Origin: Xanthomonas dyei
GTDB taxonomy: Bacteria; Pseudomonadota; Gammaproteobacteria; Xanthomonadales; Xanthomonadaceae
Length of the DNA stretch: 64,000 nucleotides
Reading direction: 5' to 3'
Assembly: GCF_002939865.1 (NCBI RefSeq)
Contig: NZ_MDEE01000006.1
Coordinates: 62,001 to 126,000 of the forward strand
The notes beneath the pieces were generated by a model that saw only the letters and a program-made list of their open reading frames with translations, was not told where the DNA came from and made no database searches. A program made the translations under genes and the position numbers. Each line of letters opens with the position of its first letter. Position 1 is the stretch's first letter. Positions 26,687 to 36,469 of the stretch are shown one piece after another.

Positions 26687-28426
26687 TTACTTTGCCCAGG
26701 TATCGCGCAAGGTCACGCTGCGGTTGAACACCGGCGTGGCCGCGCTGTGGTCGTGTCGGTCGGCCACGAAATACCCGGTGCGCTCGAACTGGAACGCCTG
26801 CTCCGGTGCCGCCTGCGCCGCCGACGGTTCCACATAGCCGCGCACGCTGCGCTTGGACTCGGGGTTGAGATAGTCGCGGTAGGTCTTGCCTTCGGATTCG
26901 TCGTCGGGCTTTTCCACCGAAAACAGACGGTCGTACAGGCGGATTTCCGCTTCCACCGCATGCACCGCGCTGACCCAATGGATGGTGCCCTTGACCTTGC
27001 GGTTCGCGCCTTCCATGCCCGGGCGCGATTCCGGATCCAGCCAGCCGCGCAGTTCGACGATCTGCCCGGCGTCGTTCTTGATCACCTCATCCACGCGCGC
27101 GATGCCGGCGCCGCGCAGACGGATCTCGCCGCCCGGCACTAGCCGCTTCCAGCCCTTGGGCGGGACTTCGGCAAAATCCTCGCGCTCGATCCACAGCTCG
27201 CGCGCGAACGGCACCTCGCGTGTGCCGAAGCTCTCGTCCTTGGGATGATTGGAGAACTGCAGTGTCTCGGTATGGCCGTCGGGCAGGTTGGTCAGCACCA
27301 GCTTGAGCGGGTCGATCACCGCCATGCGGCGCGCGGCGGCGGCATCCAGATCGTCGCGCAGGCAGCCTTCCAGTACCGAGAAGTCGATCAGCGAGTTCTG
27401 CTTGCTGATGCCCACCCGGTCCACAAACAGCCGCATCGCCGCCGGCGTATAGCCGCGCCGACGCAGGCCTTGCAGCGTGTACATACGCGGGTCGTCCCAG
27501 CCATCCACCAACTGTTCTTCCACCAGCGCGGTGAGCTTGCGCTTGCTCATCACCGTGTAGTTGATGTTCAGGCGCGAAAACTCGATCTGGCGTGGCTTGG
27601 CGGCTTCGCGCGGCAGGCCCTTGTCCAGCAGCGGCTGCAGCAGCGCTGGATGCCCGGCCAGGTCCACCTTGTCCACGCACCAGTCGTACAACGGGCGGTG
27701 GTCTTCGAATTCCAGCGTGCACAGCGAGTGGGTAATGCCTTCCACCGCATCGCCCAGCGAATGCGCAAAGTCGTACATCGGATAGATCGGCCAGGCGTTG
27801 CCGGTGTTCTGATGCTCCACATGCTTGATGCGGTACAGCGCCGGGTCGCGCAGGTTGATGTTGCCGCTGGCCATGTCGATCTTGGCGCGCAGCGTGCGTG
27901 CGCCATCGGGAAACTCGCCTGCGCGCATGCGCCCGAACAGGTCAAGGTTTTCTTCGACGCTGCGCTCGCGGTACGGCGAATTGCGGCCCGGCTCGGTCAA
28001 GGTGCCGCGGTATTCGCGCACCTGCTCTGCACTCAGATCGCAAACGAACGCGTGGCCGTCGCGGATCAGCTTCTGCGCGGCCAGGTAGTACACCTCGAAG
28101 TAGTCCGACGCGTGGCGCAGCTGCGCCCATTCGTAGCCCAGCCAGCGCACGTCGTCCTGGATGGCGGCCGCGAACTCGGGGTCTTCCTTGGCCGGGTTGG
28201 TATCGTCCAGGCGCAAGTTGCACAGCCCGCCGAACTCGGCTGCCAGGCCGAAGTCCAGGCAGATCGCCTTGGCGTGGCCGATGTGCAGGTAGCCATTGGG
28301 CTCGGGCGGGAAGCGGGTGCGGATGACCGTGTGCTTGCCGCTGGCCAGGTCCTCGCGAACGATCTGACGGATGAAGTCTTTCTTCTCCGCCGGGGCGGTG
28401 GCGTCGGTGGCTGGAATCTCGGACAT
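26687..28426 (-). CDS. glnS: Glutaminyl-tRNA synthetase
   Basis: Charges tRNA-Gln with glutamine. The 579-residue class I synthetase begins [10 protein letters not shown] and has [18 protein letters not shown] with the HIGH motif, DDTNPAKED for substrate binding, AEHQ-like [25 protein letters not shown], and VMSKRKL as the KMSKS loop. The anticodon-binding beta-barrels follow. The start at 28426 matches the E. coli start (MSEA...); two upstream in-frame ATGs would add 3-15 residues. Having glnS means the organism need not rely only on the indirect amidation route for Gln-tRNA. The 305 bp upstream of it, to the glutathione transferase gene, are a divergent promoter region with nothing distinctive. 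Confidence 0.97.
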   Translation of the reverse strand: MSEIPATDATAPAEKKDFIRQIVREDLASGKHTVIRTRFPPEPNGYLHIGHAKAICLDFGLAAEFGGLCNLRLDDTNPAKEDPEFAAAIQDDVRWLGYEWAQLRHASDYFEVYYLAAQKLIRDGHAFVCDLSAEQVREYRGTLTEPGRNSPYRERSVEENLDLFGRMRAGEFPDGARTLRAKIDMASGNINLRDPALYRIKHVEHQNTGNAWPIYPMYDFAHSLGDAVEGITHSLCTLEFEDHRPLYDWCVDKVDLAGHPALLQPLLDKGLPREAAKPRQIEFSRLNINYTVMSKRKLTALVEEQLVDGWDDPRMYTLQGLRRRGYTPAAMRLFVDRVGISKQNSLIDFSVLEGCLRDDLDAAAARRMAVIDPLKLVLTNLPDGHTETLQFSNHPKDESFGTREVPFARELWIEREDFAEVPPKGWKRLVPGGEIRLRGAGIARVDEVIKNDAGQIVELRGWLDPESRPGMEGANRKVKGTIHWVSAVHAVEAEIRLYDRLFSVEKPDDESEGKTYRDYLNPESKRSVRGYVEPSAAQAAPEQAFQFERTGYFVADRHDHSAATPVFNRSVTLRDTWAK

Positions 28427-28731
28427 GCGGGGCATCGGCAATAAGTAAACCGCAAGTTTAGGCGGTGGCACCGGTTAGGGGTAGGCGGCTGGGCGTGTTG
28501 CGTGGTCGGCGGGTGTTTTCTGTCGCCGCTCGGCCCATCAGCCGGCCCTGTTGTCCCGGCCACTGGCGCCATCCGGTGGTGCGATGGGCATTCTCCAGGG
28601 TCGCAAGGTGTGGCGGGCAGTGATGCGCTTGCGATGCTGCGTGAAAGGCGCTGGCAGCGCCCGATCGTCCACCGCTGGCGGTCGCCGGCCCCGACGCGTA
28701 CGCTGCGCCGACCCTCTGCAGCGAGCTGCGC

Positions 28732-29373
28732 ATGCCTTTGCCCCGCCTGGTGATCGGCGACAAAACCCTGTCTTCCTGGTCGTTGCGGCCGTGGCTGCTA
28801 TTGCGGCATTTCCAGGTGCCGTTCGAGGAAGTCTGCCTGCCGCTGGACACGCCCGAGTTCCAGTCGCGCATCGCCGGGTATTCGCCTACCCGCAAGGTGC
28901 CGGTGCTGTGGGACGACACCCTGCACGTCTGGGATTCGCTGGCGATTTGCGAATACATCAACGAACGCTGGCTCGACGGCCGCGGCTGGCCCGCGGACCT
29001 GGCGGTGCGTGCCCAGGCGCGCGCGGCTGCGGCCGAAATGCATTCGGGCTTTGCCGCCCTGCGCACGCAACTGCCGATGGATCTGGCGCGTCCGCCTGGT
29101 TCGGCGCAGTGGGATGCGGCGGCCGAGCGCGACATCACCCGTATCCAGGCGTTATGGGCCAGTCTGCGCGCCGAGCACGGCCATGCCGGTAACTTCCTGT
29201 GCGGCGAATTCGGCATCGTCGATGCGATGTATGCCCCGGTGGCGCTGCGCTTTGCCAGCTATGGCGTACCGCTGTTCGAGGCCGCCGGCGATTACCTGGC
29301 CGCCCTGGATGCGCTGCCGGCGCTGCGCGAATGGCGCAACGGCGCAGAACGCGAACGCGCGGAGCGCGGCTGA
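28732..29373 (+). CDS. Glutathione S-transferase family protein
   Basis: A 213-residue cytosolic GST. The thioredoxin-like N-terminal domain has LVIGDKTLSSWSLRPWLLL with the candidate catalytic Ser, the cis-Pro segment RKVPVLWDD and the glutathione-binding IWDSLAICEYI-like motif (HVWDSLAICEYINERW). A helical C-terminal domain follows from ~95. The family conjugates glutathione or acts as peroxidase or isomerase; exact substrate unknown. Its stop overlaps the next start (TGATG), so it is co-translated with the DUF2007 protein. Confidence 0.88.
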   Translation: MPLPRLVIGDKTLSSWSLRPWLLLRHFQVPFEEVCLPLDTPEFQSRIAGYSPTRKVPVLWDDTLHVWDSLAICEYINERWLDGRGWPADLAVRAQARAAAAEMHSGFAALRTQLPMDLARPPGSAQWDAAAERDITRIQALWASLRAEHGHAGNFLCGEFGIVDAMYAPVALRFASYGVPLFEAAGDYLAALDALPALREWRNGAERERAERG

Positions 29374-29603
29374 TGCAGATCGCCTATCGCGCCAGTCACA
29401 TCATCGATGCCCATCTGGCCAAGCACGCGCTGGAAGATGCCGGCATCACCGCCTTCGTGTTCGGCGAATCGCTGCTGGGTGGCGCCGGCGAATTGCCGGC
29501 CTTCGGCGTGCTGCAGGTGTGCGTGGCCGACATCCATCTGAGTCAGGCGCAGACCGTGCTGGCCGAGATCGGCCTGTGCGGCGAGGTCACCCGCGCGCTG
29601 TAG
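29373..29603 (+). CDS. DUF2007-type small protein
   Basis: A 76-residue soluble protein starting MQIAYRASHIIDAHLAKHALEDAGI, with ESLLGGAGELPAFG in the middle and a V/I-rich second half. This is the DUF2007 (putative signal-transducing) pattern of a ferredoxin-like fold with an N-terminal YxAxxxxEAxxxxxxLxxAGI signature. ATG 29373 overlaps the GST stop. Function is not established for the family. Confidence 0.8.
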   Translation: MQIAYRASHIIDAHLAKHALEDAGITAFVFGESLLGGAGELPAFGVLQVCVADIHLSQAQTVLAEIGLCGEVTRAL

Positions 29604-29607
29604 CGTT

Positions 29608-29676
29608 GCAGGAGCGCACCCGGGCGCGATGTGGCGTTTATCGGCAAAGCCCCATCGCGCCCAGGCGCGCTCCTAC
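29608..29676. repeat. REP-like inverted repeat between convergent genes (copy 1)
   Basis: Two 24-bp arms, at 29608-29631 and 29653-29676, are inverted copies with three mismatches and a 21-bp loop. The core GGAGCGC...GGGCGCGATG is shared with the element at 42883. The arms sit between the stop codons of the DUF2007 and response-regulator genes, where such a hairpin could terminate transcription both ways. Confidence 0.8.
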
Positions 29677-29688
29677 GACGCGCAGGCA

Positions 29689-30153
29689 TCATTCCGGCTG
29701 ACGCCATCCTGGCGGCGCGGCCTCTGGCGCAGCCAGCGCGCGCAGGCGTTTGAACAGCACCGTGGTTTCGGCCACGTTCCAGACCCGCAGCGCGACTTCG
29801 AAGGTATCCAGCGGCTTGGTCAAGAAGTCCTTGGCGCCCAGGCCCAGGGCGCGGTGGCGCGCGCTGCGGCTGGGGTCGGCGGTGAGCACGATCACCGGCA
29901 AAAAATGCCCTGGGTCGGAGAGCCGCGCCAGCTGCTCCAGCAGCGCGTAACCGTCCAGCTCGGGCATCTTCAGATCCAGCAGGATCAGGTCCGGCGCGAA
30001 TGCCGACACCAGCCCCATGACCCGCAGCGGGTCGGTGGTGGCGATGACCTGCTGAAAGCCTTCGCGCTGCAGCAGGTCTTCGAGCAGCCGCACATTGGCC
30101 GGCTCGTCGTCGACGATGAGGATGCGGGAGCCCAAAATTTCGTCGCGTGTCAT
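29689..30153 (-). CDS. Stand-alone response regulator (CheY-like receiver)
   Basis: A 154-residue protein consisting of one receiver domain: ILIVDDEPANVRLLEDLL with the acidic pair, the phosphoacceptor Asp in DLILLDLKMPELDGY, the switch Thr in VLTADPS, and Lys in KDFLTKPLD. A ~25-residue tail has no output domain. It is the last gene of the LuxR-kinase-receiver operon, and its start overlaps the kinase stop (ATGA), so it is a direct candidate partner of that kinase. The lack of an output domain means it acts through protein contacts or as a phosphate sink. Confidence 0.92.
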   Translation of the reverse strand: MTRDEILGSRILIVDDEPANVRLLEDLLQREGFQQVIATTDPLRVMGLVSAFAPDLILLDLKMPELDGYALLEQLARLSDPGHFLPVIVLTADPSRSARHRALGLGAKDFLTKPLDTFEVALRVWNVAETTVLFKRLRALAAPEAAPPGWRQPE

Positions 30154-32060
30154 GCCAGCAACCTGTCGATCACGGTGAAGAATTCCGCCACGTCGAGCGG
30201 TTTGGTCAGATACGCACGCACGCCCTGATTGCCGACGCGCGCCAGGGTGGCGGTGGTGGCATCGGCGCTGATCACCACCACCGGCACCTGCGCCGTGGCA
30301 GGTTGCGCCTGCAACTCGCGCAACAGTTCCTCGCCGTTGCCGTCGCTCAGGTGCAGATCCAGCAGGATCAGATCCGGCACGCCGTGCTGCAGCAAGTCGC
30401 GCGCCTGCGCCAGGCTGGCGGCTTCGAGCAACTGCCATTGCGGGCGACGCTCGGTGAGGGTGCGGATCAGCGCCTGGTTGGACGGATTGTCCTCGATGCT
30501 CAGCAGCCGGCACACGCCGCTGCCGCTGGTGCTGGGCGGCAGCAGGGTGCGCGCCGGCTCGCTGCGTTGCGGCTCGCCCTGCGGCAGCGAGATCCAGAAC
30601 CGTGCGCCATCGCGGCTGCTGTCCACGCCGATCTGCCCACTCATCGCCTCGATCAAACGCTTGCTCAGTGCCAGGCCCAGACCGGTCCCTTCCACCGCCG
30701 AGCGCTCGGCACCCAGTCGCTCGAACGGCGTGAACAAGCGCTCGATCTGCGCCGGCGTCAGCCCCGTGCCCTGGTCGGCCACGGTGATGCGCACCTGTTC
30801 GCCATCTGCCTGTGCGGTGACCTGCACCTGGCCGCCGGGGCGATTGAACTTGACCGCGTTCGACAGCAGATTCAGCAGCACCTGACGCAGCCGCTGCGCA
30901 TCGGCGCGCACCGTCCACGGCCCTTCGATGGCGGCCGGCTGCAACGCGATGCCGTACTTGTCGGCATCCGGTGCGATCAGGCCCAGCGCTTCGTGCACGG
31001 CGGCGCGCACCGAGATGGGTTCCGGGCTCAGATCCAGTTGATCGGCCTCGATCCGCGCGATGTCCAGCAACTCGGTGATCAGCCCCAGCAAGTGCCGGCC
31101 GGCGCCCAGGATGTGCTGCAGATGGCGGCGGTGGCCCGGTTCGGGCAGGTCCATTTCCAGCACCTGCGCATAGCCCAGAATCGCGTTGAGCGGCGTACGC
31201 AGTTCATGGCTGCTGCGCGAGAGAAATTCGGTTTTCGCGCGGTTGGCGGTTTCTGCCTCGCGCCGTGCCAGTTGCGCTTCGGCCGCGCGTGCGGCCAACA
31301 GTTCGCTGGCCTGCGCCAGCCGCTGGCCGACCTGGCCCAACTCATCGCCGGCGCGCGGTTGCGGCGCCAGCGGCAGGCCTTCGCCCAGGCGGTCGGCGTT
31401 GGCCGCCAGCGTGCGCAGCCGCCCGGACAAGGCCGAGGCGAACCACGCCACCGCAAACACCGCGCCCAGGCCGCCGAGCATGGCCGCACTCAAGGTGATG
31501 ATCAGATTGCGCTGGCGCAGCCCTTGCGCCTTGGCGGTGCGCACTTGCAACTGCGCGGTTTCGTAGTTGCGCAACTCGCGCAGTTCCGCACGCAGGATGT
31601 CGAGCTTGTACTTGCCGTCCCAGAGCTGACGGATCTCTTCTTCGCGGCTCAGGTCCGGGGCCAGCAACCGCCGCCAACCCTGCATTTTTTCCGCAAACAG
31701 CGGCTTGATGCGCGCAAACCGTTGTGCCTGCACCGGGTCGGTGATGCGTTGCGAGAGCCGTTCGGCCACGCGTTGCAACCGCGGTTCGGCATCGCGGTAA
31801 GGGGTAAGGAATTCATCGCGGCGCACCAGCCGATAGCCGCGCACACCGGCCGCGGTTTCGGCCAATAGCGCATGTGCTTCGTACAGATCGCTCAACACTT
31901 CCAAGGTTTGGCGCACGTCGTTTTCGGCGGCGATGTTCTGCCGCTCCACGCTGTAGATCGCCATCAGCGCCACGGCCAGCAACAGCAGCGGCAGGGTCAC
32001 CACCGCCAGGCTCTTGCGGGTGATCGGCCAATCGTTCCAACGCACCGCCAATGCATTCAT
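30150..32060 (-). CDS. Membrane hybrid histidine kinase with C-terminal receiver
   Basis: A 636-residue kinase. Transmembrane helices lie at ~17-36 and ~186-208, with a periplasmic ~150-residue CHASE3-like helical sensor between them (GVRGYRLVRRDEFLTPY). A HAMP-like linker and coiled coil follow. HisKA has phosphoacceptor His285 in SRSSHELRTPLNAILGY, the ATPase domain has N, G1 and G2 boxes (NLLSNAVKFN, VADQGTGL, GTGLGLAL), and the receiver phosphoacceptor is Asp568 in LILLDLHL. The gene overlaps the LuxR gene upstream and the receiver gene downstream by 4 bp each, so stoichiometric expression is likely. The signal is unknown. Confidence 0.92.
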   Translation of the reverse strand: MNALAVRWNDWPITRKSLAVVTLPLLLLAVALMAIYSVERQNIAAENDVRQTLEVLSDLYEAHALLAETAAGVRGYRLVRRDEFLTPYRDAEPRLQRVAERLSQRITDPVQAQRFARIKPLFAEKMQGWRRLLAPDLSREEEIRQLWDGKYKLDILRAELRELRNYETAQLQVRTAKAQGLRQRNLIITLSAAMLGGLGAVFAVAWFASALSGRLRTLAANADRLGEGLPLAPQPRAGDELGQVGQRLAQASELLAARAAEAQLARREAETANRAKTEFLSRSSHELRTPLNAILGYAQVLEMDLPEPGHRRHLQHILGAGRHLLGLITELLDIARIEADQLDLSPEPISVRAAVHEALGLIAPDADKYGIALQPAAIEGPWTVRADAQRLRQVLLNLLSNAVKFNRPGGQVQVTAQADGEQVRITVADQGTGLTPAQIERLFTPFERLGAERSAVEGTGLGLALSKRLIEAMSGQIGVDSSRDGARFWISLPQGEPQRSEPARTLLPPSTSGSGVCRLLSIEDNPSNQALIRTLTERRPQWQLLEAASLAQARDLLQHGVPDLILLDLHLSDGNGEELLRELQAQPATAQVPVVVISADATTATLARVGNQGVRAYLTKPLDVAEFFTVIDRLLA

Positions 32061-32764
32061 AGCGCGAGTCCGGCATGGACCGCGTACACCGCGGCCTGGG
32101 TGCGATCTTTTACCTCAAGTTTCTGCAGGATTCGCTCCACATGCACTTTTACCGTGCCGGGAGAAATCCCCAGTTCAGCTGCGAGCGTCGCGTTAGTGAG
32201 TCCGCGCGGGAGCAGTGAGAGCACCTGTTTTTCGCGCTTGCTCAGCGCGCTGAGGCGGTCGTCCTGCATCGGTTTGCGCCGACGCGTGGCGATCGGCTTG
32301 GCCGGTTCGGCCACCATCGCCGGCAGCAGCAGTGCGAAGGCCTGCAGCGCCTGAACGTCGTCGTTGCCGGGCGCGGGGCGGTTGTCGTTCCAGGCCACGC
32401 ACAGCATGCCGTGGGTCGTTCCCAGTGCATGGATCGGCACCTTGGCCTCGCGTATGTCGCTGGGGCGCGGCGGCATCAACCAGGCGGCTTCGTGGCCGTC
32501 GCCGGCCGCACTGGCACCGGGCGGCAGTGCCCGCCCGCGGCTGGCAAGCACTTGCGCGCGCGGTCCGCGCTGCGCCAGCACAGCACCGTGTTCCAGGCCC
32601 AGCAACAGCAGCACGCGGCCAAGCACTGCATCGCAGGCGTGCTCGGGCGTGTTCGCCTGACGCAGCGCCACGGCCGCCTCCCATAACGCCTGCCAACGTG
32701 CGCTATCGGAGGCCTCGCGTCGCAAGCTCAGGCGCCAATCGCCAGCATTGGTAGGGGTTTCCAT
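32057..32764 (-). CDS. GAF-like/LuxR-type transcriptional regulator
   Basis: A 235-residue regulator. Residues ~20-150 form a GAF-like sensory domain (HACDAVLGRVLLLLGLEHGAVL). The C-terminal ~65 residues are a LuxR-type helix-turn-helix with LSKREKQVLSLLPRGLTNATLAAELGISPGTVKVHVERIL, the FixJ/NarL pattern. It has no receiver domain, so it is not a classical response regulator. It is first in the operon with the hybrid kinase and the single receiver, linking DNA binding to that phosphorelay without an obvious phosphorylation site of its own. Confidence 0.88.
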   Translation of the reverse strand: METPTNAGDWRLSLRREASDSARWQALWEAAVALRQANTPEHACDAVLGRVLLLLGLEHGAVLAQRGPRAQVLASRGRALPPGASAAGDGHEAAWLMPPRPSDIREAKVPIHALGTTHGMLCVAWNDNRPAPGNDDVQALQAFALLLPAMVAEPAKPIATRRRKPMQDDRLSALSKREKQVLSLLPRGLTNATLAAELGISPGTVKVHVERILQKLEVKDRTQAAVYAVHAGLAL

Positions 32765-32889
32765 GGGTTCGCTCTAGGCCGATCAGCATATTTGAGTATA
32801 TGCCAATCGGCAGAATTGTTGGGGGTGCTGGATTTCGATACTGAGCTCGCCCGATGAGGCACCCCACAACAACCCAACGGAGATTTCCC

Positions 32890-33405
32890 ATGCGTCGCAC
32901 CCTGTTCTCTCTGGCTTTGGCTCTGGCTGCCACCCCGGCGCTGGCCGCCGGCGTGATGCATTACACCGAAAAGGCGGCGCTGCCTGTCGACGGTGAAGCA
33001 CGTGAAGTCGCCGCGCTGTTCGATACCTGGAACGCCGCGCTGGCGACGGGCAACCCGCACAAGGTGGCCGATCTGTACGCACCCGATGGCGTGCTGCTGC
33101 CGACGGTCTCCAACGAAGTGCGTGCCTCGCGCGAGCAGATCGAAAAGTACTTCGAGATGTTCCTGACCAAAAAGCCGCAGGGCGTGGTCAATTACCGCAC
33201 CGTGCGCGTGCTCGATGACGACAGCGCGGTGGATGCGGGCGTGTACACCTTCACGCTGACCGACAAGGCCGGCAAGAAGAGCAATGTGCAGGCGCGCTAC
33301 ACCTTCGTGTACGAAAAGCGCGACGGCAAGTGGCTGATCATCAACCACCACAGCTCGGCGATGCCGGAAGTGGACACGCGAGCGGCAGTCGCCAAGACCA
33401 AGTAA
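32890..33405 (+). CDS. Exported SnoaL/DUF4440-like (SgcJ/EcaC) protein
   Basis: A 171-residue secreted protein. The signal peptide is MRRTLFSLALALAATPALAA, cleaved after ALA. The NTF2-like body includes VAALFDTWNAALATGNPHKVADLYAPDGVLLPT and ends with YTFVYEKRDGKWLIINHHSSAMP, the standard SgcJ/EcaC-type layout. ATG 32890 has CGGAGA upstream; a start 36 bp earlier would add an unlikely extension. Function unknown; related proteins bind small ligands or associate with oxidoreductases. It is upstream of msrA on the same strand but 96 bp away. Confidence 0.82.
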   Translation: MRRTLFSLALALAATPALAAGVMHYTEKAALPVDGEAREVAALFDTWNAALATGNPHKVADLYAPDGVLLPTVSNEVRASREQIEKYFEMFLTKKPQGVVNYRTVRVLDDDSAVDAGVYTFTLTDKAGKKSNVQARYTFVYEKRDGKWLIINHHSSAMPEVDTRAAVAKTK

Positions 33406-33501
33406 GTGCTGCATCGGCAACGCGCGCCGGCCGGGCAGGCTTGAAAGCTGCTGCGGCCGGCGCCATCCAGCAGGCAATCCTCACGATTGCGGAGTTGCAC
33501 C

Positions 33502-34152
33502 ATGCTGGGAATCGGCGCCTTCAAACAACGCATGCCACGTCCGGGCGAGGCACTGCCTGGCCGCGAGCAAGCGCTGCCGTTGCATAACACGCACCTGATC
33601 AACGGTCACCCGTTGCGCGGGGAATTTACCGGCCTGGCCCAGGTGCAATTCGGGCTTGGTTGCTTCTGGGGCGCAGAACGCAAGTTCTGGAACGTGCCGG
33701 GGGTGTACACCACCGCAGTGGGCTATGCCGGCGGTGAGACACCTAATGCGACCTACTCCGAAGTGTGTTCCGGACAGACCGGCCATACCGAAGCGGTGTT
33801 GGTGGTGTACGACGAAACGTCGGTGTCGTTTGCGCAGTTGCTGCGCACGTTCTGGGAAAGCCACGACCCCACCCAGGGCATGCAGCAGGGCAACGATGTC
33901 GGCACGCAATACCGCTCGGCGATCTATTGCACGACGCAGGCGCAATACGATGCGGCACTCGCCAGCCGCGACGCCTATCAGCAGCAGCTGGATGCTGCAG
34001 GGTATGGCGCAATCACCACGGAGATCCGTTTCCCGGCGCCCACGTTCTACTACGCCGAAGACGATCACCAGCAGTATCTCGCCAAGCACCCCAATGGCTA
34101 TTGCGGGCTTGGCGGCACGGGAGTGAGCTGCCCGATCGGGCTGGATGCCTGA
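33502..34152 (+). CDS. msrA: Peptide methionine sulfoxide reductase MsrA
   Basis: Reduces S-methionine sulfoxide in oxidised proteins. The 216-residue protein has catalytic Cys54 in [14 protein letters not shown], the conserved [25 protein letters not shown], and the recycling Cys201 and Cys210 near the C-terminus ([15 protein letters not shown]), matching the three-cysteine E. coli type. ATG 33502 follows GGAG by 7 bp; an extension to 33487 is possible but not needed. A cytosolic protein, and part of the oxidative-stress theme with the nearby oxyR-ahp genes. Confidence 0.95.
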   Translation: MLGIGAFKQRMPRPGEALPGREQALPLHNTHLINGHPLRGEFTGLAQVQFGLGCFWGAERKFWNVPGVYTTAVGYAGGETPNATYSEVCSGQTGHTEAVLVVYDETSVSFAQLLRTFWESHDPTQGMQQGNDVGTQYRSAIYCTTQAQYDAALASRDAYQQQLDAAGYGAITTEIRFPAPTFYYAEDDHQQYLAKHPNGYCGLGGTGVSCPIGLDA

Positions 34153-34470
34153 CGGAAAGGCGGGCCGGATTGAAACGCTGACAACCACGTGATCGTGGCA
34201 GCGTGCCGATGGCCAACAGTGACCGGCAGCGTTATCACGATCAGGCGCGCATGGGAGTGCATGCCAGGCAACTTGAATGGCTGCGTCGGAGACGGCGTGG
34301 CCATCTTTTTTTGTGTGGCGTGCGCAAGGCGCGCCGCCACTACCATGTGTGCCTGATAGGCGAACTGGCCCAGCGGATCATTGCAGCCAATTGCTGCAAT
34401 GCGTCGGTGCGGCGAATCGCAGCAGTCATTGCATGCAGCCAATGCGCTAGGCGTGCTTGAGTCCGTTGGA
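34153..34470. other. Gene-free interval between msrA and the DJ-1 gene
   Basis: 318 bp between convergent genes. It holds only short frames, for example at 34203-34460 plus, which is Arg/Cys-rich without a credible ribosome-binding site. I see no repeat or clear terminator in it. Confidence 0.6.
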
Positions 34471-35040
34471 TCAGACGAATTCGCCGGCAAACATGCCGCG
34501 CAGCTGCGCGAGCGTCTCGGTGCGTTCGGGATGCAGCAAACGCATGCAGGCCAGCGCAAAGCCGACCGGGCTGGTGCCTGGTGCGGTAATCACGCTGTCG
34601 GCGGTAACGACTTTTTCGTGGCGATACTGTGCGGCGCCGGCATACGGCACCACGTGTTCCTGCAAGAATGCCAGCGTGTTGCTGGTATGTGCGCGGTCGT
34701 CGAGCAGGCCGGCATAGGCCAGCGCGATGGTGGCGCCGCAGATCGCCGCGACCGGACGCTGGTGTTGCACGCGCTCCACCAACAGACCACTCAAGCCGGG
34801 GATTTCCCCCGCCTGCCAGCGCTCGCTGCCGGGCAATATCCACAGGTCGGCATCCAGCGGCGCCAGATCCGAAAGCGCAAATTCCGGAGTGATGCGCAGA
34901 CCGCCGATGGACTGCACCGGCTGGCCATCGATGCTGGCAATGACCACCTGATCGCCAAACCATTCGCGCGCCGCTGGCAGCACCACACCGATTTCCCAAT
35001 CGGCCACGCCGTCGACCATCACCACTGCAATGTTTGCCAT
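34471..35040 (-). CDS. DJ-1/PfpI-family protein
   Basis: A 189-residue cytosolic protein of the class I glutamine-amidotransferase-like fold. MANIAVVMVDGVADWEIG starts the Rossmann-like core, and the nucleophile-elbow Cys is in VAAICGATIALAYAG. The family covers glyoxalase III, protein deglycases and chaperones; this is closer to the ThiJ/PfpI stand-alone members than to intracellular proteases. Biochemical role undetermined. It lies alone on the minus strand, convergent with msrA. Confidence 0.85.
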   Translation of the reverse strand: MANIAVVMVDGVADWEIGVVLPAAREWFGDQVVIASIDGQPVQSIGGLRITPEFALSDLAPLDADLWILPGSERWQAGEIPGLSGLLVERVQHQRPVAAICGATIALAYAGLLDDRAHTSNTLAFLQEHVVPYAGAAQYRHEKVVTADSVITAPGTSPVGFALACMRLLHPERTETLAQLRGMFAGEFV

Positions 35041-35394
35041 TGTCCGCTACGCCAGTTGAGGTAACCGGATTCTAGGCAGTGCGCGCGCGGCGATTGTAAG
35101 CAGGGTGTGCAGACAGACAGACAGGCGGGGCGGGCGGCCATATCGCGATCTGATCCATCGGCTGCTCGAACGGGGGTTGCCTGCGCGATGCGCGGAGCGG
35201 TGGAGGAGGGCAACGATGTGCGAGGCACGCAGTGTCGATCAGATCCGTCGCGTTACCTGCTTTAACTCGATAGACAGCGTGTGCCAGCGTCAGAGAGGTG
35301 CGCGACGCTTGCGCGTTGCGTCGGATACGCGGGCCGTCGTGTCCGCGCGGGCTTGAACACCGCAGTGCGATCCCCGCTGCACGTCGGAAATGAC
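35041..35394. other. Gene-free interval downstream of tal
   Basis: About 350 bp between the start of the DJ-1 gene and the tal terminator. I see no convincing gene or repeat; it probably carries the promoter of the DJ-1 gene. Confidence 0.5.
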
Positions 35395-35422
35395 AACGCC
35401 CGCAGCATCGGCTGCGGGCGTT
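35395..35422 (-). terminator. tal transcription terminator hairpin
   Basis: AACGCCCGCAGC at 35395-35406 pairs perfectly with GCTGCGGGCGTT at 35411-35422 around a 4-nt loop, 27 bp after the tal stop on the minus strand. It is a 12-bp GC-rich stem and a likely Rho-independent terminator, though the following T-run is weak. Confidence 0.75.
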
Positions 35423-35449
35423 GGTGGTCGCGCGTGTACGCTAAGACGA

Positions 35450-36418
35450 TCAGCCGGCCAGCTTGTCGGCGATGGTCTTGCGCAGGGCCTGCAGATCCTT
35501 GGCGAAGGTGTCGATGCCGCTGGCCAGCTTTTCGGTGGCCATCGGGTCGGCGGCCAGGTCGGTGGCGAAGCTGTCGCTGTTGATGGGGGTGATCTGCGCA
35601 TTGTCGGCCTTGGCCGGCGAGAGCTTGCGCGGCAACTCGCCGTGCTCTGCGTCGAGCTTTTCCAACAGGTCCGGGGAGATGGTCAGGCGGTCGCAGCCGG
35701 CCAGCGCTTCGATCTGCGCGGTGGAGCGAAACGAGGCGCCCATCACCACGGTGGACGAGCCGCGCCGCTTGAACTCGTCATAGACGGTGCGCACGAACAC
35801 CACGCCCGGGTCTTCATCGATGTTGGCTGGGGTCTGGCCCTGGGCGACGTAGTAATCCAGGATGCGGCCCACGAACGGAGAGATCAGGAACACGCCCGCT
35901 TCTGCGCAGGCCAGCGCCTGGGAGCGGTTGAAGATCAGGGTGAGGTTGCAGTCGATGCCTTTGCGTTGCAGCTGACGGGCGGCTTCGATGCCTTCCCAGG
36001 TCGCTGCAATCTTGATCAGGATCTTGTCCTTGGACACGCCACGTTCGGCGTACATCGCAATGAACTTGCGCGCCTTGGCGATGGTGGCTTCGGTGTCGTG
36101 GGCCAGGTCGGCGTCCACTTCGGTAGACACGCGCCCCGGCACCAGTTCGGCCAGCTTGACGCCCACGCCGATGGTCAGGCGGTCGGCGACCTCGTGGATG
36201 GTGGCAGTGCGGTCGTCGCCGCCGTGCTCGCGGCCCCAGGCCAGTTCGCGCTCGATCAGGTCGGCATAGACCGGCAGGTCCAGCGCCTTCTTGACCAGGG
36301 TGGGATTGGTGGTGCAATCGACCGGCTTCAGTCGTTTGATGGCGTCGTAATCGCCGGTGTCGGCAACAACGACAGACAGGTCGCGCAGTTGGGCAAGCTT
36401 GGAGGGGGATGCAGTCAT
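35450..36418 (-). CDS. tal: Transaldolase
   Basis: Transfers a dihydroxyacetone unit between sugar phosphates in the non-oxidative pentose-phosphate pathway. The 322-residue protein has the TalB-type [13 protein letters not shown] near the N-terminus and [17 protein letters not shown] with the Schiff-base Lys, followed by [31 protein letters not shown]. All catalytic residues are in place and length fits TalB (about 317). It is followed by a strong terminator and preceded, on the same strand and 51 bp upstream, by rnk. Confidence 0.96.
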   Translation of the reverse strand: MTASPSKLAQLRDLSVVVADTGDYDAIKRLKPVDCTTNPTLVKKALDLPVYADLIERELAWGREHGGDDRTATIHEVADRLTIGVGVKLAELVPGRVSTEVDADLAHDTEATIAKARKFIAMYAERGVSKDKILIKIAATWEGIEAARQLQRKGIDCNLTLIFNRSQALACAEAGVFLISPFVGRILDYYVAQGQTPANIDEDPGVVFVRTVYDEFKRRGSSTVVMGASFRSTAQIEALAGCDRLTISPDLLEKLDAEHGELPRKLSPAKADNAQITPINSDSFATDLAADPMATEKLASGIDTFAKDLQALRKTIADKLAG

Positions 36419-36469
36419 GCGGGTTCTCTCGAATCGTGGAACGGGTCGGGGATGACGCAGCGCGCTACG

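Noticed and set aside
26317..26727. 136-codon frame between the permease and glnS genes
   Set aside because: It crosses the dispersed repeat and the 3' end of glnS, has no ribosome-binding site and no motif.
27245..28444. 399-codon antisense frame opposite glnS
   Set aside because: A typical GC-rich shadow of a real gene; its sequence (His/Gln/Val/Arg-rich) has no motifs.
34203..34460. 85-codon Arg/Cys-rich frame after msrA
   Set aside because: No ribosome-binding site, no recognisable domain and an unusual composition; likely chance.
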